From Gloeophyllum trabeum ATCC 11539 (Eukaryota; Basidiomycota; Agaricomycetes; Gloeophyllales; Gloeophyllaceae): 64,000 nucleotides of DNA. The notes under the pieces were generated by a model. The model was not told the origin of the DNA. It made no database searches and saw only the letters and a list, made by a program, of their open reading frames with translations. Shown piece after piece: positions 34,551 through 45,199 of this stretch (position 1 is its first letter; each line of letters opens with the position of its first letter). Position numbers and translations under genes: made by a program. The DNA lies in the NCBI RefSeq assembly GCF_000344685.1, contig NW_006920421.1, positions 818,108-882,107 on the forward strand, read 5' to 3'.

Positions 34551-36355
34551 ATGGCTCTTTCGTATCGCGGCGACCAGCGCGCGAAGTTTGTTTCCCCCGG
34601 AGGTCCAATGCATGCTTTCTTCCGTGGAATTCGCGACGAGTGGAGGCCCGACTATCCGGAAGGAACCATCCAACTAGATGTATGCACATTCCATCCTCAA
34701 TATTAGATGTCTAGAGTACTCAGCTTGGGAATCATTCAGGGATCAGAAAATACCCTGATGTGGCGAGAACTTAGTGATGTAAGCACTTTGTAGTTATCAG
34801 CCGAAACTGAATGTGCTGCTCATGATGTGATAGTAGTTTCTTGCAGATTTAGCGGGCAGAGAAGTTATGAATTGGCCCGGCACAAAGGGTGCTCAGCTTC
34901 CATCATGTTCAGAGGCGCTCCTCTCGTGTTCTGCAGCACTGTTCAACGAATGCTTCAAACCTAACAAGCCGCTCACCCCCGAGCAGGTCGTCGGAGGCGC
35001 GGGCTGTACTCTCCTCCTTGAACAGGTCGTTCGCGTCATCACAGACCCAGGAGATGTAGTGCTCGTTCCTGTCCCATTTTGGTTCATGTTCGCAACAATT
35101 ATTGGAAAGGCGGACGTCAAGCTGTCTCCTCTCCCTGCCTCCGCAAATCAATCTGCCGAGCAGGCAGGCAGTTTTATCCCGGCTGATGCCGCTATCAAAG
35201 AGATAGAGTCTCTCATGGTGTGGTCGGAGTCTACCGAACTAGCATGGCAGCGACATATAGACGAGCTGTTGAGACAACAGAAACGCCCCAGAGCACTTCT
35301 GCTCACTAACCCGCAGAACCCACTCGGACAGTGTTATTCCCGGGACTATCTTTGCCGGCTTGCTGATTTCTGCGAAAGGGTGAGTTTCCTCCGTCTTCTT
35401 GCCACCCTGCTAATGACAAGGTATGATGCACTCAGAACGAACTCTTCCTCCTCTCTGACGAGGTGTTCGCACTATCGGTACACCCCGATACCTGTGTTCG
35501 TGAGTCCTATCCCCTTGCCATGGCACACTCATTTCGTGCGGCCGGACTCACGTTACCCCAGCTTTCACGTCAGTACTGTCCCTGGTCCCCGGTACTGACA
35601 CGATCCTCAAACCGGAGCGCGTCGTGGTATTATGGAGCGTGTCGAAAGATTTTTGCCTCAGTCAGGCCAGGTCAGCTCACTGTGCTGCTCGGTGTCCGCG
35701 GAAAGCTGACCATATACGGATCAGGGTGGCGTTCGCGGTGATACCCGCCAACGAAGCCCTGAAAGATGCTTTGACGTCCTTCTCGATGTCCTTCCGTATA
35801 TCATCATTAGCCGACGCCTTCTTCGTTGCTTTCCTCTCCCCACAAAGCCTTCTAGATTCACGGTTCCGTGACATTGTGGGCTCCGGGGAAGGCACACTGG
35901 GTGGTCTGGGCCACATACCTCGATGGTTTGTGGATGAAAATAGTTTACGACTGGAAGACGCAAAAAGGCGTCTCGAGGCGCGGTGCAAGCGGCATGGCAT
36001 TGCATGGCTTCAAGCCGATGCTGGTGAGTATTTGAATGCAATCCTCTCTGGTGCTTATCCCTTACCTGTGCACGCAGGCCATTTCCTGATGCTCTACTTC
36101 GGCGAATTTCTCATGCGAGTCCTACCCGAGAACAAGTTTGTGGCCGAAGACGGGTGTGCCTTGGAGAAAAGGTTGTCCGCTCATTTTCTGAAGCACGGAG
36201 TCGCACTGCGGCCTGGGTCCCCCGACAACGTCCCGAGACCCGGGTGGTTCCGCGTCACTTTCTCCAGAAGCACCGAGTATATGCAGGAGGCTTTTGGCCG
36301 GTTGGAGACTGCGCTCCACGTGGATAATATTCTAGAGACATTCCGGCGCGACTAA
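34551..36355 (+). CDS. PLP-dependent aminotransferase class I/II, ACC-synthase-like
   Basis: Seven exons (34551-34679, 34740-34778, 34837-35379, 35436-35499, 35562-35670, 35725-36023, 36078-36355) join in phase to 486 residues. Marks of the ACC synthase-like branch are GSENTLMWRELSD, VVGGAGCTLLLEQVV, the LLLTNPQNPLGQCYS block holding the Asn that contacts PLP, LLSDEVFALSV with the cofactor Asp, and LWSVSKDFCLS, whose Lys forms the PLP Schiff base. The C-terminal HFLMLYFGEF and PGWFRVTFSR (Arg for substrate carboxylate) complete the fold. Fungal members are not always ACC synthases; related enzymes act as C-S lyases or aminotransferases in secondary metabolism. The exon 5/6 junction is the least certain. 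Neighbouring metabolic genes point to a pathway role. Confidence 0.82.
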
Positions 36356-36474
36356 AGGGGAACCTGGCTTGTGTTGATGCATATATGGTACATGATATCT
36401 CCCTGCTACATCAGAACTCTGAATGAATACTGATTGCAATAGTCCCAAGCTGCGTAGTACGTAGTCCATGATCC

Positions 36475-37717
36475 TCATGCCTGAGCCACCTTCGCAGCCC
36501 ACTGCAACAGGGCGGTATTGAATTCCTTTGGCTTCTCCAGGAACGATGCATGGCCGGCGTCGTCGATGAGACTGACCGTGAGCAGGGACGGCTCCCATTT
36601 GGTCTGGGCCGACGAGTGAGTGGTCATAAGAAGCGAGTTCTTAGACATGACTGACCTTAATGTAATCGATGTAGTCAAGACTGTTCATCCCGTCTTGCTT
36701 ACCGAAGATCACGAGTTTCGGGACAGCCTTGGAAGCGCCTTCCATGTACGGACCCCAGTTCTTCTTGCGCTTGAAGATCCACTGCCGCGTGGCCGTTGCA
36801 GTCTCGGTGAGCATACCACGAAGCTTGAGTTGCCATTCACGAGGCAGCGGCCTGAAACAGTGTCAGAGCGTCTGGATCATATAGGATACACCGGGAGGGA
36901 CTCACTGATAGGTCAAAGCACGGATGAAGAGGCCATACGCCTGATGCATCTTCGTCGCATCCCCGTTGTCGGTAAAACCGGGATATGGTCCGCCGGTGAA
37001 GAACTTGTGTACATCAGGCCTGAAGGAGGGCTCAGCTTCCAGCATGTGCTTGTTTGGGGACCCTCTGGTGCTTACGGTGGTCCAGTCAATCCGTCCACCA
37101 CCACGATCCCCTTCACATTGTCGAACCCGTGCACGCTCACATAGTCTCCGGGGATCAGTGCGCCGTATGACCACCCGACAAAGATGGGCTTGGTGACGGA
37201 GAAGCCCTCCAAGACCGCTGCGACATCACTGCCCTGCTTGTCGTTGTCGAAAGGGCTTTCGGACTCGACGTCGGGCTGTGTGGGACTGTAAGCACAGCTG
37301 TTTCACTGGCGGAGATACAAGGTAGGTCTCACTGTTTCGCTGAGGCCGTGACCTCTGAGGTCGAATCTGATTTGGTAGAAATGCTTCAACAGCTCTTCGT
37401 CGAAAAACTGGTAGTCCCACTACATTTCACCAAGTTCCTGAGTGAGCTACATGCAGTAAGGAGGATCACTCGTACCACTCCGGACGACGTGGAATTCTGT
37501 TCAGACGCATCTTAAGCCCAGGCGATGGTTGTGTAACGGATAGACTCACTCCGTGGATATAGACGATGGCTTGCTTGCTGGGATCTCCTATGGCTTCCGC
37601 GTAGATCTTGATCCCGTCGGCCTTTGAAGTGACCGTCTTGGTGGTGACTGAGTGCGCAGATGAGGCCATTGTGGGTGTCCTGGGGCGACTGCGGAGGGGG
37701 CGAAGGAGTTTGAACAT
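36475..37717 (-). CDS. alpha/beta-fold hydrolase
   Basis: A minus-strand gene with several short introns, start at 37717 (MFKLLRPLRS) or, with better context, at 37669 (MASSAHSVTT); stop at 36477-36475. IKIYAEAIGDPSKQAIVYIH leads to the oxyanion-hole HG. QIRFDLRGHGLSE follows. The nucleophile elbow is in KPIFVGWSYGALIPGDYV (GWSYG, Ser), and GIVVVDGLT comes after it. Near the end, PKLVIFGKQDGMN gives the acid and SLIDDAGHASFLEKP the catalytic His. This is the complete Ser-Asp-His set. The type resembles small haloperoxidase/epoxide-hydrolase-like esterases, but nothing fixes the substrate. It is transcribed divergently from the adenylation gene at 38386 with a 670-bp common promoter. Confidence 0.8.
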
Positions 37718-38385
37718 TTAGAACGACCTCTGGCGCCTGTTCATAGTCCATGACAAGGGCGGTCATTTGGATCTGTTTGTCGCACTCGAAGCTATGGCCT
37801 GCTCGGAGATCAATTCATTGATCATGATCAGCTTCTCTCTGGCACAGGTTTCTGCAGATAAGGGATGTCTGCGGCGATTAGAGCGCCCTGATCATCAGTC
37901 CGAGAACAAGGCCCGGTTTCCGATATGAGCGCGATCGGTCCGACACGAAATTGAGACTGGAAAGTCTGGAATTTCAAACCGATACCTCCACGGGCGATGA
38001 TGGCAGTGCCTTTGACTGCCCTAGGCTATTTTCAGCATTGAATGCATCCAGTGATCTCTTTCCCTCAACTGTTGGCACATGCGTTCTCTGACGGACCTGC
38101 TATCTTGCACTTGTGGGCCCTATCGTTCTGCATTCGCAGAGACGGGCGCCGAGGCGATCATGGGCGCCCAGTCATGACCATGCTCCAGGTGATACAGTAC
38201 CTCCGGTTTCGGATGGAGATGACAGTGATTTCAGTGTAACCCCAGTGCGTTACAGCTTATTCGTTATTCCAGTTATTTCATCAGGATTTACCTCCAAGGT
38301 GTAGCCAAGGATAGCTTTGCCTGATAGTCGCCCTTCTTTAACTGCACCAGCTTTTCACGATCCCAACTAGCAATCACTTCAGGCG
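37718..38385. promoter_or_regulatory. shared divergent promoter of hydrolase and adenylation genes
   Basis: A 668-bp non-coding interval between two head-to-head genes of the putative biosynthetic group. I see no obvious TATA box on either side and cannot name a regulator site with confidence. Confidence 0.4.
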
Positions 38386-40328
38386 ATGACTGTCGATCCC
38401 GAACGTCCCATTACGCTGGACTCTGTCCTTGCCTCTCGCGCGCATTCGGAGCCTAACCAACGCTTTTTGCTGCGTCCCGAGCGCGATAGCATAGACACGG
38501 ACGCGCAACCTATTACATACGGTATTTTCGACGGTCATGTCAGTCGCCTTGCCCGGAAATGGACTTTGGACGAGCAAGCCTCAGTCATCCGCCCGCGAGC
38601 CGTCGTGGGCGTGTTCTTCCCATCCGGATACACTCTGGCTGCGGTTATGTTCGCGCTATTGCGTTTGGGGGCTGTGCCATTCTGCATCTCCATCCGCAAC
38701 TCGGACGAAGCTGTTCGTCATTTGGTGAAGGTCGGCAATGTCTCTGCAATCGTAGCAGCCAAGGAGAACGGATTATATGAGAGGATATGGACCACGTTAC
38801 AGTGTAGCGGCGATTCTGGAATTCCAATTTTCGCAGTCGAGAAGAACGAACTGCAAGACCCGCCTTCAGATGTCGAGAAGGCAGAGAATCCCTTTCCCTC
38901 CCTGCCCTTTGGCACTATCTCGGGAGATGACACTGCGATTATGCAACACGTCAGTTTCTAAGATACAATGTAAGACAGTCCGGTCGATGAACTAATGGAC
39001 TTTGTTTTGTAGACGTCAGGCTCCACCGCCTTTCCCAAGCCCGTCCCCCTGTCTAATAGGCTACTCCTGCGTTCTTTGCAAGGCGGTACCTGGTGGGTCG
39101 ACAACCTTCACACTCGCGGAGATGTCGCAGTGGGGCAACCGCCCATCTTCCATGTATGTCATTGGTCCGTGATACGTCAGGAACTCACGCCAATCATGGT
39201 ACAAAGATGTTTGGCCTCATCGGCGGACTGCTGAACGCCCTCTACAGAGGGCATACCTTCGCTATCCCGCCTCTGCCAGCTGATGATAACAACGGCTTGT
39301 TCCCTGGTGCGCAGACTTTACGGAAGTACGCGCTGCGCGTCGGAGCGACCGAATTCTTTGGCGTGTCCAGCTCGGTCGTGGGACTAGCCCGAAGTGAAGG
39401 TGGCATTGATTTACTCAAAACACTTAAGCGAGTCCTTGTGGCAGGCGCCCCCATGCCCCGTGAGAACGGTGATTGGATCGTCAATCAGGGAGTACACCTT
39501 GTTGAAGGCGTTGGGAGTACCGAAGGCGGCTCCCTTGTGAGTGCCGTGATTCTTAGATTCATGGAGTGCCCCCTTCTGATTAACTGTGTTGTGCCTAGCT
39601 TCACTCGAATCGACCTCGCGGCGACCCCAACTGGCAGGCTATGCGAGTCTGTTGGAACGTTGACCATCATTTTGAGCCATTCGGACATCCCTCCTCAGGT
39701 GTCTATGAACTGATCTTACATTCGTCGGAACTGTCCGGCAAGTTTCCTGGGTCGGACCCGGAGACAGGTCATTTAAGCACGCATGACTTGTTCCAAGAAT
39801 ATCCGGAACCTGGATCCAACACATGGCGACACTGCGGACGTAGCGACGACGTGCTCCTGCTGAGCTCCGGACAAAATTGGAATCCACGTCCAATGGAATT
39901 GCAGATTGAAGCGGTGAGTACCATCACAGTATGAAAATGCCACAAAGGGGATTATTGATGTCATGGGCATATAGTCGCCGATCATTCAACACGCCGTTAT
40001 CTTTGGTCATGCCCGACCATTCCTAGGCGTGCTGATTGCACCCCGCGTGTCCGGCTCATTTGTCGAGCTGGATAACGGACTGAGAGAGCAAATCTGGAGT
40101 GCCGTGCAGGTAGCAAATGCCGTTGCCCCGCGAAACGCTCGTATCGCTCGCACGTGTGTCATCGTCCTGACACCGAAGGGAGTCGTTCCTCTCGATGATT
40201 CACCTTCTACGGAAGAGCAGCAAGTAGTGAAAACGATACCACTGGCTGATAAAGGCACGCCCCTACGACCGAAGACGTATGCACTCTTCAAAGAAGAGAT
40301 CGACCGAGTGTATGATGGAGTATTTTGA
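38386..40328 (+). CDS. stand-alone AMP-forming adenylation enzyme (ANL superfamily, NRPS-like)
   Basis: Five exons (38386-38949, 39013-39153, 39207-39536, 39638-39913, 39975-40328) join in phase to 554 residues. The A-domain core is recognisable: VVGVFFPSGYTLAAVMFALL, the phosphate-binding loop TSGSTAFPKPVPLS, GATEFFGVSS, the adenine-binding region EGVGSTEGGSL, CGRSDDVLLLSSGQNWNP with the ribose-binding Asp, and VVPLDDSP...DKGTPLRPKTYALF with the adenylating Lys. It activates a carboxylic or amino acid as an acyl-AMP. In fungal NRPS-like enzymes a carrier domain follows, but here the protein ends shortly after the last A motif (FKEEIDRVYDGVF). So it must pass its product to CoA, a separate carrier or a nucleophile. 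It sits between the hydrolase and the halogenase. Confidence 0.82.
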
Positions 40329-40838
40329 TAAGTACCTTGATTGATCATGATTTGGTTCATTCTGTTCTGCGGAATAGAATCTCTGCTGTATAGTATCAGT
40401 GTACCTTCGCATCACTGCGTGATTGCTCGGTTCCTACAATCTAACGAAATGAGGCGCTAGCTCACGAATGCGTCTATCGAATGACCGGCACGCGCGAGCC
40501 TGCGTTCTGCGATTGTTCCCGTCCTAGTATGTTTCATACAGTCAGAATGTATGAATGAGACAGATACGGTGTAATGTACATCCATGTCATGAGCGAGTTG
40601 CGACTCATGTCCATACGTTTGCAATTTATCACGAGCTATGCATTCAGCTGAATGACGGAAGCATCTGGGATGGCAGTCAACAGTCAGATTCAATGATGTT
40701 TGTATGAAAAGTCCAATAAACTACAAACAAGTAATACATGGTATCAACCGTCCAAGAACGACACAAGGGATTGGGAGGAGTAACTAGCCTCTATTGAAAA
40801 AAATCTAACTACATGAATAAGCCATCTCAATGTCAAGG
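40329..40838. other. short intergenic region between convergent genes
   Basis: 510 bp between the 3' ends of the adenylation gene and the halogenase gene. No further gene is seen. Confidence 0.5.
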
Positions 40839-42602
40839 TTAACAAGCAACCGAGACAGGCAGAGAACCGATGTCACGAAGTCCAACATTCCCTCGCTGGA
40901 GGTGTGCGACCATCCCCAGCACCTCCTCCTTCTCAAAGTTGCTCGACGGGTCGTACAACTGCAGCGGCTTCCGCGCGTTGATGCTGCGCAGCGCCTTCTC
41001 CGTCGCCTCGTCCGCACCCGTGTCGCTGACGAGCTTCGCGATCTGGTCCGGGCCGAGTACCTCGCCCTCGCGCTCGAGCAGGTGCGCGGGGATGTACCCG
41101 CTCTCCTTCGCCGACATGATCTCAGCGGTAGAGGTCGTGAGCACGCTCGCGATGAAGTCCATCGTCCTGCTTAGCGTCTCCTCCGTCGCCGCGCGCGTCT
41201 GCGACGCCGCGACATCACCCGTGCCTTGGATGACGGGCCGCAAGATGTCGAACGCCGCATTGAAGTTGCCCGTGTCGACGTCGCAGAGGACGTCCATATC
41301 CTGGTAGCGCAGCTGCTTGTAAGCAGAGAGCACGACCAGGAGGAACCTGCGTGCGCCATGTCAGCACTATTACGAAATAACATTAATCCGTGATGATCGG
41401 GCATACCTCGTGTAAGCCAATGAGACTTTCTTATCGTGGTACGCCGCGGCTCTCTGCTCGGGCACGTCCCCGCGCAGCGACGCTAGCACCGATATGGCGG
41501 CCGACAACCCACCATTGAAGGCGAGATGAACACCAGACGAGAAGAACGGGTCGATAAACGACGCCGCGTCTCCCGCAAGGCGCCAGCCCTCGCCGGCATA
41601 CGAAGTCGCGGAGTACGAATAATCCGACGCGCTCTGCACATCCCCTTGGAGCTGTGAGTCCTTCAACAGGTCGCAAACACCAGGTGCGCGTTCTAGCGAA
41701 CGAAGGTAATGCTGGCGCACGCTGCCGTGCTCTTTCCGCAACCGGATGTTGTCGGTTTCGTGCATGACGACACCGACGGACACCTTGTCAGCGAGGGGGA
41801 TATACCATACCCATCCCGGCGACCCGTTGATGAGGCCCTCGAGAAATATGGCGCCCTCCCGGGTGGTACCCTGGCCGTAGACGCCGCGCTTGCCGGTCCA
41901 GTACCCCCACGTCGCGACGTTCCGGAGCGTGGCGTTGTGGTGCCGGTTCTTGAGGTACTTGCTCGAGAGGACGCCCTGTCGGCCGCTGCAGTCAATTAGG
42001 TAGTTGAAGGAGATGGTGCCTGTCTCATCCCCGCGTTTCCATTGCGCGGAGACGGGACGCCCGTCGGTGAAGGCTACGCTCTCGATGCGGGTTTGTTGGA
42101 AAACCTTGGCGCCTTTCTCAGCTGCGTGGTTGAGGAGGATTTCATCGAACTCTGAGCGGGTCTGCGTTTCAGATAAGTTGTAGTCAGTACAAGCGTGCTA
42201 GCCAGGTGGTGGAGACACTAGTGCTTACTACGTTCCAAGCGCCGTTTTTCGGATTGACGGCAATGAAGTCCGTATAAGCTTCAGGCCTATCAGGGCGGAA
42301 TTTAATAGCGGATCCAGGCTAGCGGGAGCAAGTAATTATTAGTCCAAGTCACGTTGAACAAATATATATATCGGCACCTTCGGGTGGAAACCGTGGGCGT
42401 CGATTTTCTCGACAGCATCAACAAGGCTCAAGAATGCCTTTACGGAGGCAAGCAGACTCTCGCCAATGTGGTACCGAGGGAACTGTGTCGCCTCGCAGCA
42501 GACCACATCGATACCTTCCTGCGCGAGGATAGCGGAAGCATAGGCTCCTGCTGGACCTCCGCCAATGACAAGTACGGTAGCGTTGAAAGGAAGATCAGAC
42601 AT
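40839..42602 (-). CDS. flavin-dependent halogenase
   Basis: Four exons (42602-42378, 42318-42232, 42161-41407, 41346-40839) join in phase to 524 residues. FAD binding is shown by VLVIGGGPAGAYASAILAQE, the GxGxxG motif near residues 12-17, and later by GWRLAGDAASFIDPFFSSGV. The diagnostic halogenase motif WxWxIP is present as GWVWYIPL. The catalytic Lys that carries the hypohalous acid is expected in GFHPK/PGSAIKF; that Lys (residue 75) is the last codon of exon 1. RYHIGESLL is the other conserved block. These enzymes use FADH2, O2 and halide to chlorinate or brominate electron-rich aromatic rings, and need a separate flavin reductase. The motif set rules out ordinary FAD monooxygenases. Substrate is unknown; neighbours suggest an activated aryl or amino acid. 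Confidence 0.9.
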
Positions 42603-43742
42603 TGCAGGCGACGAGCACGCAAGAATTGTGGCAATTCGGACTTAGGGTCATTGGCTACTTAAGTTTCATCTGGTTTGTGGCCCATCGGGGACATTTCGCT
42701 AGTGCTGTGCAAGGTGCATCTCTGGGCGGGCCTAGCGCCCCCACTGGCCTGAACATCATGCCGATTCCTCCATAGAAGTGAAATTGCACGAGTGCGGCGT
42801 CCGGCGTGCCTTAGCACCACTCCGCATTTTGACTATACAATGATAATCAGTGTTTCATCAACAGCGTGGTATGGATAAAAAGCAGGACCGTTTCTTACTG
42901 TACGATTCCCGAGTCTGTTCGGCGAACGTGTTAGGCCGTCGGTCCCGAGTGAATATTTGGCACTGTAGAAAGAGTGATGATGATCAAACACGTCCCGAGT
43001 CGATCCGGGCGCAAAAGAGGGCAGTCGCTATGGAAGGACTGATACGGTATCGCGACTCGATAGCATGTCTGCGCCCCCCGAGGTAACCGAGAGCGACGCA
43101 CGTGGCCTCGGACATGGAGAAGATGTGCAGAGCGGAGCCCAGTTTGGTTAATCTATTTCCTGACGCAAACTGCCCAATAATGTTCGTGTCTACGTACCCA
43201 ACTCTACCCTAGTCTACCGCATCGCCGGTGCTCGTGACTGCGCTGACTGGAGCTAATCAAGAGATCAGATCATAGCTACTTAGTCCCGACTCTTGTCCGG
43301 CTCGCCCGGCTTCATGAGAGTCCTTTTGCTGCCTTGGGTGCGTATCCAATCCACTGACAATCATCCTTTGATAGAGTTCGTCTGCATCATGGTTCATTGT
43401 ATTGTACCTTTTGCTGACCTCCGGACACGCCAGAGCCAAGTACTTACCTTGATATGACCGCTTGCAATATTGATAAGCCCGCACACGCACCGCGTTTTCC
43501 CTCGGCACTAGATCGCACAGCATCATAGTCCGTTGACAAATGTTTGGAATGTCTATGGCATCGCGATAGATCTATGTGCATCACCTGGCAGGACACCGTA
43601 CATCAAAGTTGGCGCCAGACAGACATCGGTGTTATGTTTGCTGCATAGACTTAAAGTCATCCTGCCGCGCCCGGTGGGGTGCAGGCAGACCCGTCTCTCC
43701 CTGCTACCCCCCGAACCTCGAGGATTCACGTCGGCAGAAGTC
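42603..43742. other. divergent promoter region, no gene recognised
   Basis: 1.1 kb between the minus-strand halogenase start and the plus-strand membrane protein start. Small ORFs have no motifs and no TATA box is obvious. Confidence 0.45.
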
Positions 43743-45034
43743 ATGGCTCCCGCCCCACCCACCCCCCAGCAGCGCCTTGACTTCGACTACATCGCGCTTA
43801 CCGCGGTAGTACTCGTCAGCTGGGAGATCGCACTTCACCTCTGGCAGGACTTCAACTACTTGCGGACACCCCGGTGGTACAGGCGTCCAGTCATTTGGGC
43901 CTATTTCATCCAGCGATACGGCGCATTTGCGGTAGTCATCGCTGAAACCCTCATACGCATTGGCCACCCCAAGTCATGTCACGCCGCCGGCCTGGTTGCG
44001 CTGACCGTTGGGGGAGTCGGCGTATTGCCGTCCGTCTCCTTGATTTACTTCTATCGAGTGTAAGTCTCCGCGCTTCTCGTATACCGAAGGAGGAATCCTG
44101 ACGACGCCATTTAATCCAGGCTGGCGATTTGGAATAAGAACAAGACTGTCACTTACACACTTGCGTTCCTGTGGATAGTACTGTTTGGCACGTCGCTCAC
44201 CGCACCGTTTGCCCAAAGCGCGGGCAACCTCCCTACCGGAGGCTGCACGATAACCCGGAGCGAGAAATACACGCCGTAAGGAATTTCTGGTGCCATGACC
44301 ACAGCAAGCCGCTGACGCCCCCTCACAGTGCCTCCTTCATTGCAAACGCCGTGTACGACGCGGTCGTCTTCATCTTCACCATCATGAAACTGCGTAAGTG
44401 CCGCCAAGCACACACCATTCGCCAGCTAACATGACCCGCAGTCGCCAACCGCCGCCAATACAGCCAATTCCGTTCGCCCATGCAGACCCTCCTCCTGCGC
44501 GACGGTGTTCTCTACTTCTTCATCTCCGTCGTTGTCGGCATCATCGACATCGTCTTCCTCGAAGCCGTCCCGAACCCCGCCATCGCGTCGAGCGTCATAC
44601 CCATGCACATTGCGCTCACGTCCATCATGACCACGCGCCTCGTGAACAACGTCTTCGTCATCGCCACGCAGCCGACGAGCACGGGATATGTTGGCTCGCG
44701 CACGCAGGTGGGCAGCGGTGTCGGCTCCAGCGCCGGCGTGCAGAGCGCGCTCAAGGTGCCCAGCACGCCGCCCAAGGCACGCTTCGGCAGCCAGACGACG
44801 ATCGAGGAGCACCCGCCGACGTCGTTCTTGCACATCGTCAGCGTGGGCAGCGGCGTCGGCACGGAGTCGTACCAGCTGAACGACGGCGACGACGACACGA
44901 AGGTCGCGAACGACGATCTCGAGAGGGGTTACCGGCCGCCGCGCAATCAGACCTATGCGGTGCCCATGCAGGTGCGGGTGACGCAGGAGACGGAGCAGGC
45001 GCCGCCTGAGATATCCATGCCCCGGGCGGCGTGA
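43743..45034 (+). CDS. basidiomycete multi-pass membrane protein, unknown function
   Basis: Four exons (43743-44059, 44120-44275, 44329-44393, 44442-45034) join in phase to 376 residues. The start MAPAPPTPQQRLDFDYIAL is followed by about seven hydrophobic helices: ALTAVVLVSWEIALHLW, FAVVIAETLI, GLVALTVGGVGVLPSVSLIY, YTLAFLWIVLFGTSLT, SFIANAVYDAVVFIFTIMKL, GVLYFFISVVVGIIDIVFL, and the PMHIALTSIMTTRLVNNVFV stretch. A cytosolic tail of about 150 residues, Ser/Gly/Asp-rich and probably disordered, follows. This layout is common in a large uncharacterised basidiomycete membrane family. It could be a receptor-like or transport protein. Nothing in the sequence ties it to the halogenase cluster except position. 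Confidence 0.75.
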
Positions 45035-45199
45035 TTTTCCATTCTATGGAACCGCAAGCCGTGTTCTGTTTGTGCGCATGTGTAGCTTTGGATCTGTACT
45101 ACAGTCTACCCGGATTATTTATTATGTAACATACAGGCCCGGCTCTCCATGCTCTTACAGAGGCCTCCTTACCACATCCCACTAATACGGCTGCGTGGA

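Noticed and set aside
33141..42602. Reading the cluster as an ethylene (ACC) pathway
   Set aside because: Only the PLP enzyme resembles ACC synthase; no ACC oxidase or deaminase is present, and the halogenase and adenylation enzyme do not fit.
44398..45009. 203-codon His/Arg-rich plus ORF
   Set aside because: An alternative frame of the last exon of the 43743-45034 membrane protein; composition reflects GC-rich shadow reading.
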